A model generated the notes under the pieces. That model saw only the letters and a program-made list of their open reading frames with translations, was not told the DNA's origin and made no database searches. The position numbers were made by a program, and so were the translations under genes. This document shows, piece after piece, positions 1 to 13,800 of a DNA stretch of 55,285 nt. The stretch spans positions 1 through 55,285 of the forward strand of contig JAUCBJ010000408.1 in the NCBI GenBank assembly GCA_032718475.1, read 5' to 3'. Numbering within the stretch: position 1 is the stretch's first letter; each line of letters begins with the position of its first letter. This DNA comes from Nemertoderma westbladi. Lineage: Eukaryota > Xenacoelomorpha > Nemertodermatida > Nemertodermatidae.

Positions 1-338
1 GTTTCGCCTGCCCTGTGAAAAAATCATGGATCCGCCCCTGAATTGATGCCAAAATATTCGGTTTCAAAACTTCATACTAATGTGTCTTAATTGTCCTGAT
101 CTAATTGTTTTGCTCCTTTATAATGCTTTTATCACAGAATTTAGGATTTGTAACAATACCAGCTATTTATCAAAAAGACCATTTATCATTTATAACCGGC
201 ACCAAAAGTAACTAATGCCATTTACGGTACCATTTAACATTATCGAATTTCTTGCAATTGCATCCATTTGTGCAATACTAACATCTATTGCTAACATCGT
301 TATATCTGTCCATCACTGCAACTACATCCACTTTCTAG

Positions 339-1866
339 GTGATTGCTCTATGGCTGTCGCAGGGGGCGTCAACTTTATACTAGACCCCGATGTATTTGTT
401 AATCTCAGTAGAGCCAGGATGGTTTCCCCTACTGGTTTGTGTCAACCTTGGTCATCAGCAGCTGATGGGTAAGTAAACACAACACCAGTTCAATTGATAT
501 TGTTGACCAGTAAAAAGGTATCACATGTTGCTCAAAGGTATTTGAGCAACCATTATTAATATTTAATTCTTAAAATATGTTTTATTCGAGATATTTTCAT
601 GTTTCGATATTTTTCAATATAACCATCACGAGGACGAGAGGTGAATTAATATCTCGTCTCAATGTTATATTATCAATCTAAAGAAAAGAACAGGTTATAG
701 CGGCGCGTTATTCCAACCAAAACAATAAACTATAGTCCAGAGAACAGGTTACAGTTATATTTCTGAGAGTAATCAGCTGTTATTTGCGCTGATTTTCACC
801 TGGAGAGGGATGGATTTTGATTCATTGCGTCCAGTTTCCAAGTCCATCTTTTCTGATTAATATACTTTGGAAATATCTTTAGATATGTTCGCGGCGAAGG
901 ATGTGGAATCCTGGTTCTAAAACCTCTTCACAAGGCTATCACTGATAAAGATAGAATATGGGCTGTTATACAAACTGGTTCAAATCAAGATGGTCATACA
1001 ACAACTCCAATAACCGCACCATCCGGGGTAAGTTATCTATTATCATAATATATCTGGAACATAACTTAACCATTTTATACCTGCGGTCAATGAATCTTTT
1101 AACAACTGAGAATACATATTCAGTTCATATGGTCAACTTTTGTAATGCTAGAAAATATGCCGCTCTAGTAAAATAAATAAGATGCACCGCGCCGGAGGTT
1201 GATGGCTTACCACACCCTCAATTTATTTACTAATTTTTAAATAAATTTAAATAAAAATAATTTACTTTGCTATCCGGACAGGAGACCTTCGAAATTTATG
1301 AAGACATATAGAGTTTATTACCATTTTTCACTTCCCTCATTTTGGTGCGCAGAAATGTTGGTATATCTGTTTGTAGCACAAAATATTATTGAAATGTGGT
1401 TGCACCAATTCCTCTATCCAGTTTCAAAAATAATAAAAAAACTTTATTATCTTCCAGAATTTAAATATTTGATTTATTTATTTTAAATTTTCACATAAAT
1501 GAGGGAGGTGAAAATGGTGCTCAAGTCCCTAATCAGCCTAAATCTGCTGGCATTGCTTCCCAAAGGCGATCGAATTGCAAAGACTCTTTGAACAAGTACC
1601 GAGTTTGTACACAGTAAGAGTAACTAACTTTTTTTTTCGTTTTTAGATGCAGCAACAAGCCTTAATGCGTCAGGTTTATACCAAAATAAACGTGGACCCT
1701 GCAGACATTCAGTACATTGAGGCCCACGGTACCGGTACGCCAGTTGGTGACCCCATAGAGGCGAGATCGTTAGGAGAAGTTATTGGTCGATCTCGGCCAG
1801 ACGACGCCCCGCCATGTTGGATGGGTTCAGTGAAGAGTAATATCGGACACCTGGAGTCTGCAGCAG
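339..1866 (+). CDS. Ketosynthase exons of the megasynthase (339-468, 883-1027, 1647-1866)
   Basis: Three short exons encode the second half of a beta-ketoacyl synthase domain, which catalyses decarboxylative chain extension. Exon 339-468 carries the GGVN...SP.G segment and ends in SAADG. Exon 883-1027 opens with YVRGEG, the classic continuation. Exon 1647-1866 has [12 protein letters not shown] with the first catalytic His, and [11 protein letters not shown] with the second His. The large exon that follows resumes at VAGIIK and ends the domain with [11 protein letters not shown]. Donors are GTAAGT at 469 and 1028 and GTACTG at 1867; acceptors are TTCTAG, TTTAG and TTTTTAG. The exon with the TACSS-type active-site Cys is upstream of base 1, so the domain cannot be proved active here. 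Phe is replaced by Trp in the usual FD.SADG stretch. Confidence 0.85.
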
Positions 1867-4800
1867 GTACTGTGTAATCGTTTTATTGTTAATATTTTAT
1901 AATATTGAAAATCATATTAGGCTTTTGTCATCATAATATACCTCAGATTAATTGCATATCGAATGACAACCTCCACCATGCTTGGTGCCTTTATACGATG
2001 ACAAATATTTTTAATCAATAAATTTCCGAACAGCAGTACTAACTTTTACGAGGTTACTTTATCATATCATACTAGACCTCAATTCTGTTCATTTTGTCTT
2101 ATGATATGTGGAAATGTCGAAGTACAAATACCTTTTCCCTTTTTCACCTTTTCGACTTATGTGTGTATAGTTGAAGAATGGTTAATTATTTTGGGGATAC
2201 AAAAATTAATAGCTGAATAGGGTTGGTGCGCGAAAAAATGTTGGCCTAGAAACAATTGACTAAGGGGTAGGTAACAAGGTGCCCTGAATCGAGTGGCGAG
2301 GTGTGTTTTTTGTAAAAAACGCGAGGAAACGGTCGAAATGGAGGGTTTAATGGTTGATGGTGGAAGACAATTTTGAAAATCGGCTTTGATTGGCTGCTAC
2401 ATATTTGACGTCATTACAAAGTGCTCTGATAATTTTTTATCTTGGTTTCTATGGATAGAGATTTTCGATTGATTCAAATACACATTAAATCTCAATCATT
2501 TCACATGTGGCTTATATCAATTGAAAGCTAAGAGTCTTGCGCGTCTTTTGGCACTACACAACCCGCCACTCGATTCAGACACCTTGTTATCCCTTATTCG
2601 ATTGTTTCGAGCCCAACAATTTTTCGCGCACCAACCATATTGTGTTATTTTATGTGCGATGGATATGGAATTTAATTCTTTCTTTACTATTACAGATTTT
2701 ATAATATAAAAATAACACAATTATTTTAATTTAGGTGTTGCTGGAATAATTAAAATATTGCTGATGATGAGATATGGCAAAATAGTTCCAACGTTACATT
2801 ACTCAGATGATAAATGCAATAAGAACATCGATTTTCAGTATCTGCGAACCAGAGTTCCGACTTCGGTGGAAGACTGGCCAATTGATAAGTTTACTGGGAG
2901 GCTCGCTTGTGCAAACTCTTTCGGTTATGGAGGGAGCAACTCCCATGCCATTATCAGTCAGTACTTTCTTCCCAAACAACCCGACCTTCTCAACCGAACT
3001 GATGTAGTTTGCATCAGTGGCAACACTTCCACTACTGTGAAGGCCATTGCATCTGATATGATAGATAAGCTACGGCAGGGTGTAGATGACCAGTCTAGAT
3101 ATACTTACAGTCTCCAAGACATCGCCTACACCTCCTGTTGCCGCAGAACTCATTATAAATTCAGATTGGCGATAAAAGCCGCGAGTTTGAAACAGTTAGA
3201 AGATAATTTGAGTAAATCGATTGAATTGGAGTTACCGAAACCGGAAACTGCCAATATAAATACAATTTTTGTTTTTTGTGGAATGGGTGCGAATTGGGCA
3301 GGGATGTGTACAGAGTTATTGAAGGTTGAGAAAGTGTTCTCCAATAAAATTTATGAAATTGATAAGCACTTCAAGGAGATAAGCGGGGGTATGAGCATTG
3401 TTGATAGACTTCAACAGAAGATTGATGATAAAGATCCAAAATGGTCTCAACCTATTCTGTTCGCCTGTGAAGTTGGATTGGTGGCATTGTGGAAGTCATG
3501 GGGAATCGAACCTAATGTAGTTCTTGGTCATTCTGTTGGGGAGGTCGCCGCAGCACATGCTTCTGGGATGCTGACGTTGAATCAAGCAGTCCAGATCATC
3601 TACCACCGCGGTCGTCTGCAAGCCGAAGTTACGGGAGGAAAAATGATGGTCGTGGGGAAGCTACCGGTGGAAGAGTGTCGAAACATGTTGATGGAATACG
3701 ATGGTAAAATAGTCATAGCCGCGGAAAATAGTCCTACCGGTTTTACAATCAGTGGCGATGCTGACATTATAGATGAATTTGTCGCAAAATTAACAGCACT
3801 CAATGAGGCAGAGAATAGGGGACTTTTTATTCGTGTCTTGGACGTGCCTTCGGCTTACCATAGTCATCATATAGACCCTATATGCGATAGGCTGACAGAA
3901 TCATTAAAGGATCTAAGACTTCGTTCGGATAAAGTACGAATAATTTCTACAGTGTCTGGGGAACATGCGTCCCGTTTAGACTTCGGACGGCCGAGATATT
4001 GGGCTGATAATATGCGGAGACCTGTTCTGTTCAGACAGGCAGTCTCCAGGGCGTTGGAACAAAATTCAAACAATGTATTCATTGAGATTGGCCCTCAGCC
4101 AGCACTCAGAATGTACATAAGAGAAATAGCCGAAGGGATAAAATACTCCTTAATTCCATCGATGAAGCGGAATTTAGAAAGGGAATGTATACTTCAGTCG
4201 GTCTGTGAATTATATCAAATGGGTTTCAATCCTAAATGGATTGCTTTTTATAAAGATCGACAACGCTATCCTGTTGATATACCGCGCTATAAATTCAAAT
4301 TGCAGAAGTTGTTTTTCTCCCCAGAGGTAAACATTGCCAGACGTATGGGAGGTTCTAAATCTTCACATTCGTATTCCCATCCTTATGTGGAAAAAATACC
4401 TGGCGAGAAATTATTGTTTAGAACAACAATCAGTAAAGACAACTTGGCTACTGCTTACTTGTACCAACATGTGTTTGCTGGTGCAATTATTGTACCAGGT
4501 GCATTTTTTACGGAGGTGGGTCTCGCATGTACTACAAAATCCTTTGGTGAAAAATGTAAACCAGAAAATGTACGTCTAGATATAACATTTTTGTATCCTC
4601 TACAGTTAAACGCAGAGATGAAAACAATTGTTATAACTGAAGTTTTTCTGGACGAAAACTCTAACTCATGTACGTATGCTATTTCTAAAGATGGAACAGT
4701 TCATTGTCAAGGTAATGCCATATTCAATGAAAATCACAGAACATTGACTCATGTAGATATTGAAGCTATCGCACGTCGTTGTACAACAGATGTAGCTCTT

Positions 4801-7800
4801 GATGAAATGTATCAGTTTTTAGAGGATTTTGATTTTTACTTTGGACCATTGTTTAAAGCATACCGTCACGGCACTGCTAAACGATATAAATTTAAGGAAT
4901 CTTTGGTGAAAATAGATTTAGCCGAGGAAATATATTCTCAATCGCGTAAAACTTACTTACATCCTGTAGTTTTGGACAATTTACTTCGAATGACTGGCAT
5001 CATGTTCTTCGGTTTAGGTGACTCCAGCACAGAGCGCTTCCTACCACGGCGTCTGCATAGTGTGATTGTACGGAAACCTTGTGTGTCTAGTATGTGGAGT
5101 TATATCTGCCATGTTTTTGATGATGAAAGTTGTAACATATCCAATGGAATTGTGTTTGACGAACATGGTGACGTGATTATTGAAGTGCGTGGATATTTAT
5201 GTGCGAATATCGGTAATATGCCAAGGATTGCCGAAAGGTTTGCTTATAAATCTACCTGGATCTCTCCACCGGAACTTAGTTTGGATGTATTTAAGATGGG
5301 TGTGGAACATGTTAAAGACACCTCTATTTCATGTGTTAAAGATGTCAAAGCACTTATTTTTGCGGATCCGAGTGGAATTGGGCATAAGTTATTTGATAAA
5401 TTATCCAACTCTAGCCAGATTATCAAACTTTCTGAGTTTAAAAAAACCGATTGGGAAACAAATGAAGATGCTCTGAATACATTATTTATCCAAAATAATA
5501 TAAATATTAATGAATTTGATGTGATTCTTCATCTATGGAATATTAATTTATTGATTTTTGATGATCGAGATATAGAAGAAATAATGGAATACATATTTAT
5601 TGGCTGTGCAAGTTTAAGGCAGTTGATGAAGTTGACACAATCAGATTTTAATGTTCCTCTCAAAATTATTACAACTACATCTCAAATCAGTTTCTGCGAC
5701 GATGACCGTTTCCGATATAGAGCTGCCAACTTTAACAAAGATGACACATTGCTTCCAAGGTGCCTCGAAAGCGCTTCAGTTTGGGGTATGGCCAGGACTC
5801 TTATTAAGGAAACTTTGTCGTGGGACATACAAGTAGTCGAGCTAGCACACCCAAATGAAACTGAGCAAGAAATGTTTTTGCAGGAGTTAGTTGACAATAA
5901 CTACTGCAAGTTTTGTGAGGTTTTGTTTCACAACCGTAGTGTGTTTGTTCACGAATATATGAGGCTGGGTCCAGATGAAGGAATTAATACACATCGTGAA
6001 AACTGTGGTTCTAGAAACAATCAACTTGTTGTTAAGTCTTCGCATTCCGAATTTATTCAGAACATACATGCAACAATAGATGAAGAGGAAGAAATTCGTC
6101 AAGAAAGTCTCAAAGTTATTGTTTCAATTGACACTGCAACATTTCATCAACACAAACTATATCCATACACTTTTGAACAAGCTGATAACACCAAACAATT
6201 TCTTTGGCCTTATGATAATTCAGATAATTATTCGTTAGTTGCTTTGGACCTTTCTGGTTCAATAATTAAGCCAAAAGGAAAAAGCGCTTGGAAATCTGGT
6301 GAAAAAGTTATTGTTTGTGGACCTCATCAAATATCGTCGCAACTAGCTGTTCCAATTGGTCAGGTTATTCGAAAGAGTGATATTCCACCGAATATAAACT
6401 GTTACTGTTTGTCATACTATTTTTTTGCTTGGGAGTTACTTTGTAATAAGTTATATATAAAGAAAGGGAACACTGTCCTTCTTATAGGTAACAAAAATAC
6501 CAATTTTATTGTTGGTGTTGTTAAGATGTGTATTGAGCAGCAAAATGGAACAGTAATATTCGATGAGACAAATATGCCAAACAATAAAATTGATTATATT
6601 ATTACTTTTGATGGTATTACTTCTGATATTTTGGATAAACTTGGTGAGAATATCCACCATTCAACGAAATGTGCCATAGTTCAATCTGTGGGAAAGTCAG
6701 TCCATCAAAGCCCTATATTTGGCCAGGTGCAATATATTATGGTGAACCCAATTGAAATACTTCAAAATAGCAATATTGAGATGAACTTGGAGAAGGCCCT
6801 TAATTGGTTAAAACCAAACAAACAGAATTTAAAAAAACCAACATTTTGTATACCTATCAAAATGCTACATTTGAAATCTTCAAAAATGCCTGCCAATTTT
6901 ACTGGTTTGGAAAATTTTGAAATACCGGAAAACAACTCAGTGATCTCAAACAAAGCCGTTTCTGTGCTTGATTTATTTTCAACCATCGATGATGATTGTA
7001 TAGTGAATAACAATACAGTTCCAATAAAAGTTACAAAGAAAAATTTGTTTCGAGTCAATTGCAGTTACATTGTAGTTGGTGGCAATAGTGGACTGGGTAA
7101 AGAGATTGTTGGGTATCTGGCTTCAAGAAACGCAGGTTTTATTGTATCGATGTCAAGATCACCTCCTTCTTCTCAAGTGAGAGAATATTTTGATGGTTTA
7201 CAAAAAACATATAATGTAAAAGTTTATTCAGTAACTGCGGATGTAACAAGCTATCAAAGTCTACAAAGAGCCATCGAATCTTTATATGAAAAAACGGACA
7301 ATAGAGAAATCAAAGGTATATTTAATGGAGCTGTTGTTTTAAAAGATGTCATGATTCAAAATCAGACACATGCTGATTTTGTTGAAGGATCCAGTACAAA
7401 AATAAGAGGTGCATGGAACCTGCATATTTTATCTAAAAAAATGAAACTCAAACTGGATTACTTTGTTATGCACTCCAGTACAGCCTCGGTATTTGGTAAT
7501 GTTGGACAGTCATCGTATGCTACCGGTAATGCCTTCATGGATGGTTTATCTTTACACAGACGTCAGCTAAATCTCCCTTCGATTTGCATCAATTGGAATG
7601 TTCTTAATGTTGGTGTGGTAGTAGGCAATGAGGCTGCACTCCGAATTTTTAGTCAGATTGGTTTTATTGGGCTCGAAATTAATGACATCTTGATGTGCTT
7701 GGATTACGCTCTTTTGTTAAACTTTGCTCAGGTATCATTCGGTAATTATGACTGGGGACAATTTTACAAGGCTGCATTAGCATCACCGATGCTTCGAAGC

Positions 7801-10800
7801 GGCAGTCAGAAGATGAGAAGTGTTATGGAAGAAGGATATAAACTAACTGGAGGCTTGGAATCGTTTGGCCCTGAATTAGGTTTGGATAGCCAGGGCTCCG
7901 CAATATCAGATATCATTAACAGTGAAGGGGGGAACCGAATAAATGCTATTGAGACTTACCTAATTCATCTGGTCAGTTTGATTTTTGCCATTGAAATTGG
8001 AACTTTTAATAGTGAAACCTCTATTTTAAGTATGGGCTTAGATTCCATGTTGGCAATGAACTTTATTTCCAGGATCAGAGATTCCCTAAAAGTTAACCTG
8101 CAAGTTGCAACACTTCTTAATGGTGACACCAATATCGTGTCACTTACAAAATTGATATTTGATGGCCTTCCAGGTAGTGGGAAATTCGTTCAAAATTCAG
8201 AAGTTGAAGAAATCAAACTGCAAGACTACTTTACACTGGTTCAGTTTAAACAATACGAATTACAGAAAGCTGAACCAGAATGCATTGCTCAGCATATATT
8301 GACTACGTTCTATCTATATGATACAAACTGTGATCCTGCATTTTGGAAAAAGTTATTAAAACATAGTATAGACAGATATCCTGTATTCAGGACAACTGTT
8401 GAAAAGACACCAGTAACTAAACTGCACAAGTATGGAGTAAAACCAAAAATTAACAACGAATATGAAGTACAATTCGTACAGATCGAAGGCTCAACAGATG
8501 CGGAGGAGGCTTTAAGAGCCATTGAAATTCAGGCTAAAATGCCCTTTGATTTAGATAATGTTATCCCTATAAGAATGTGCTTCGCCCAACTGGATAGCAC
8601 TCGAGCTTATATGGGTCTAGTATTTCACCACATGTCCGTTGATGCTTTTTCTGTGAGCCATTTTTTGCATGACCTTTTGTCATCACAGAAATACTTCTCA
8701 GCTGGCGCCGAACCACCACCAAGAAGACATGTCTATGAGCTTGGGAACCTGCAGCACGCGAGGGATACCCTGGTGGAGGAAACACGAACAACACTTGAGA
8801 GTTTCTGGAAGACGGCGATAACTAAGGACATGGATACATTTACAAGTATTCCATTTGCCAAACAACCTCGACCCGAAAAATTTGACAAGAATCAAGGAGG
8901 GACAATTAGAAAAGAGATGCCACACAATTATATTGATTCAGTCAATAAGTTTTTGGATGAACATAAAGTAACACTGTTTCAGCTGTGTATGTCGACTTAT
9001 CAATTACTTTTGCATAGATACTCCGGGCAAAAACATATCATAGTGAGTGCCCCGGTTGATACAAGGATGTCATTTCCTCAGTTTGCAGATGTAGTGGGAT
9101 GCGCAAGTAACGACACACCGATTGTGGCTGAGTTTACTGATCCAAAAGAAACATTCATGGGTTTTCTTAAACGGATGCAAGTAGTAATGAACCAATCATT
9201 AGAACATAGTTTACTATCAGCATATGACATTGCTCGTGTTTGTTCTGTGAAGGAAGATGGATCAATGAACTCTATTTATCAGCACGCTGTGGTTTTGGAC
9301 GAAAGGAATTTGTATCTGGGAGGAACTCGTCAATTCGACAAAAAATTAGCGGGTATGTTACAAGGCACCGATTTGCTGGAAATCCGTTTGTTAGGTGCCT
9401 TTTTAGATACACGTTTACTAATTAATAGGGATTCGGGAAAGCAAGCTTTACAAATAGTACTCAATTACAACGAAACCATATTTTCAGAAACGGATGGTGA
9501 GAAAATATTTGGCGATTTTTGCGAACTTCTATTGTTTTTGACTAAGAATCCCGAGGCATCATTATCTGATACACCGATAGATTCAGAAGCGCCTAAACGC
9601 CTATTGCTTGATGGGTGCGCCCCGAGTTTGGAATGCTTGGTTGATATGCACACAAGCATAGATAAATATGACTCTGATGTGTTTAAAACGTTAAACAACA
9701 CAGACTACACATTTGATACTGACACAACTATCATTAAGATGTATGCGGAAGTTGTCAAAGAACACCCTGATCAACCTTCAGTGATATGTGATAAATATAC
9801 ATTGAAACATAAACAGATTGATAAAAAATCTAATGCTTTAGCTAATATGATAATAAAACGTTTGGTCCAAAGTGAAGCTACTGAAAATATATTTGCTATT
9901 CTACACGATTCAATAGATTCATTGCTGTCTTGCTTAGCTATATGGAAATTGGGTCTAACAATCGTACCAATTAACTCAGATTTGCCAATTCAAACGTTTG
10001 ACCAAGTAATTGCGAACATAACTTTAAGGGATCCAATAATTGTCACAACCAAGAGCTTGTATGCCTCAATGGTTGGGCTCCAAAAAAAGAAGTACAAGCC
10101 TATTATATTCGACTCTAATGATTTACCTGAGGTTGAACTACTATCGCGGATGGACTTTGGCAGTGACTACGCTTGCAGATATTTCCACGATGTTGGCGAC
10201 GGTAAGATTATCATAGTTAATGTGCGACATTCTGCTATACTAAACAGCATGCATTGGGTGTGGGGTAACTTCCCATATAAGGAGTGCGATGTAGAATGTG
10301 TTAAAGCACCCCTGACACACATACAATTCCTATGGGAAGTTTTCTCCGCTCTCCTTAAAAATATCAGGGTCTTGGCAGTTTCTCGGACAACGTTAACCAA
10401 TATGAATTCATTGGTGCGATTTATGCGCGATGTTGGAGTTTCTCGGTTGCATGGCAACACTGATACCTTTTGGAAAACATTTTTAGCTAATGAGGACGTG
10501 GAGAATGGGTCATTGAAAAAGGTACGATTTTCTAAATAAGTTTTTATAATATCTTTATAATATTCAATAAATTGTCGACGGCTACATTTAGTAATTATTA
10601 CGTCCCATACTGTGCTGTAAATGTACAGTGGCAAAGGCAATAAACAATATACTATAATTATTGTCTGTTCGAGAACGGAATATACGGAATACGGAATATA
10701 CCTGAAGCAAATTAATAGGCATCAGTAGTTATACATGATTTATTTGCTGAAGTATAAATTAATATTCTAGAAGTGCATGGATAAACGTCAATATCTTAAT

Positions 10801-13800
10801 CTTCAGATCAACCACGCAGGGTGATGCTTGGATTCTTTAGTAGCACACCAAGTTATGCAATATCCTGACTGGATGTTTTATTGTTATTATTGTAATATTT
10901 TATTTATTCTTTCGTTTTAGATTTCCTTATTCTTAACAAAAGCAGGTAAAAGCGTTTCCACGGAAACTCTACATTCGCTACGGAAAACCTTTCCGAATGC
11001 CAACATCCTTAACGTTTACTCGGACATTAGAATTCCAGGCGCCGCATTAACAAACTTATTTGGTCCGACCGATACAATCGATAATTATATTGTTGGTAAA
11101 CCTATTTATAACACCAAAGCTTATATATTGAGGTTGGTATTTTGGATAATAATGTTTAATTTAGGGAGGCATTACTGTAGAAGAACGAAGTACTACTACT
11201 ACTACTACTATCGGCATGCTGCATTGCAGCTGTATTTTTAAGAATGCTGTGCCGGCTTGTCGACAAAATTGCGCCGCCACAACTCCCTATCATTCATGAC
11301 GTTTGCTAGATCATCCGCATAAAAGCTGTGATAAAGCTACCATAAAGGCTGTGATTTCAGTGAATGAAATTTGTAACGTCCGACACATTGTAACGTCCGA
11401 CACTATTATTATTTAATGTATTTAAAGTCTAAATTGCAGTGTGTAGTGTAAAATGCATAAATAAATAAAAATAGGTTTCAATAATTGCGATTTTCGACTC
11501 AAAATTCACACCTTAGTATTTTGATGATATATTTCTCAATTGTTGGTGAAATTTAAAATCTGCAGTGCAATTTAGAAAACCTTTTCGAAAACTAGAATAG
11601 TTGAGCTTCTATTTGAACCCAAAAATATTAATATACCAGTCTTCGGCATTAATTGCAATCAAAAGTAAAATATGTACAATAAAAAGTGTCCTATTTTTGT
11701 AACGTCGACACCTTTTTAAAAGTCAACTGTTTAAGAAGAATAACGTTTCCCAATGCAGGGTATTTGCGATATTCTGAAAGATTTATAAATTGTCCCATTT
11801 ATTCAACGCAATCGGATGTCAAAAATTCAAGTATTTTCGTAAATTTAAAGAAAAACATTCAAAAATCAAGAATGTCCGTAACGTCCGACATCGTGGAATT
11901 GCCCATATAAGAGTACTGGTACTACTACAGCCATAAGTAATCGAACCTTAAGTTTTCTTATCTTACTAAGTAATGAATTTTATGTTACTTCCAATTCCTA
12001 GAAACGCCATTCAACGCTACCCTTACGTATTGGAAGGTCCTCACATGACTTCCGGATCCATGATCCCAAGTAACAGAAGTCGTACATGCTCAAGCATACC
12101 ATCCTTTGAGCTTATGCTCATGCGATCATACATTTCCTAAGGAGTTTCTTAGTTAATTTTTCCAAATCGTAGTCTTCTTGGAGTTACAAAAGGACCGTAT
12201 ACTCAAAGCAGCCCGTGATAAACTGTTGTTAACTGAGGAGCCGTTGGGCTCCCTCTAGTGATTCTGAGAGTACTCCTAAGTCATCCGCAAAGTTTAGGAA
12301 CAAGTAGGTGCTTTTACCATCACCCCATCGTCATTATGGTGGTCTAAGGACATGCGTAGAACATAGTTAACTACAAATATGAATAAGAATGATGCAAGTA
12401 TGTCACCCTGAACTCATAACACTTCAAGTAAAATCGACCTAACATAATATCGACCTAATATAATAACGTATAAACATTAATAAAATAATTATTACAGTAA
12501 AAACTTCTTTATTTAACATATACACAACGAGATCAAATATATCAATCATTATATTCAAATAATGCTGTTCATAATTAATTGATTGGTATTCATCCAAAAT
12601 TATGTTTGAACTACATTAACATAAATATTTTTGTAATATTTATAATTGTAGAATTAAATTTTAGTTTGTATTCCCTCTTATTATTGGTTCTTGGATGGTA
12701 TAAATTACGTAAATTGTAATTTTGCTCGATATTATCAGTTCCAGAGATGAAGTTCGACCCATTGATCATGTTGGTGCTCTATACATGACTGGGCCAGGTA
12801 TTGAAGACAACATACAAGGGGGAATAATAAAACAATTTGATGAAACAACAATGTAAGTGACAATTTATCGACATTAGATAATCGATAGATTAACATAGCT
12901 ATAAAAGATTTGGATTCGGGAGGGGTCATTTAATGCAATTTCACATTAAACATGTAATTTCAATTTCTGTAAAATGTTTGAAAAATTATAATAAAGGTGT
13001 AAATAAAATACTCTGATGAATATATTATATCATCGTGGTTCAGTTTCTTTTCTGAGAACCAGTCTCTCTGTATATATGACGACATTTACCGTATGGATTG
13101 AAGACATCCGACCCAACAATGGCAAGGAAAAGGAATTTTTCTTATTAATAATTTTATTTCACCAGGCTGATTGATACACGAGATGTCGCAATGGTAAACT
13201 CAAGTAACCAGATTGTATATGTTGGAGAAAACACATGGCAGAATCTAGGAAGTATTAATCACGTTAATGTAAAAGATGCTATAGAGTTTATTAAAGAGGG
13301 TTTGTTATTGTAAAGGATGCAAAAGTTTAATTACATAATAAATAAGAATTTAAGTTAAACTAACAATCAATAACAATTACATTAATTTTTATTAAATTAT
13401 GTTTATTTAATATTTAATCTTAGGATCAATGTTTACCAAATCTCATAAAAGTAATCGATACTTGCGACTCGATACGAAGAATACTCAGCCGGTGATCGCC
13501 TGGGGTGCCAACAGCAACTACACAAATAAACGGATACCGGTCGCAAATATTTCTAAGATTACTTCTTACATGTCGCATGGTTAGTCGAGACAGGGAGGGG
13601 AAACACGACGCAAATCCCATCTCGGCGAATTATTATTACAATTTTAAAATATCAATTATTAGCAGGTTACAGAGGCACGTTATTCTAACCAAATCCATAA
13701 ACTAAAGTTAATCCAAACAGGTTACCGTGGAACGTTATTCTAACCAAAACAATAAACGAAACACAACAGAACAGGTTACAGTTTGATTTTTTAGAGTAAT

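Noticed and set aside
10167-10640. A 157-codon minus-strand gene
   Set aside because: Antisense to the well-supported A-domain coding exon; no family features.
13300-13313. TAA at 13311-13313 as the true end of the PKS
   Set aside because: Possible, but the next exon needs a phase-1 partner and PH-domain start residues that only the GTTTGT donor at 13300 supplies. Kept as the stated alternative.
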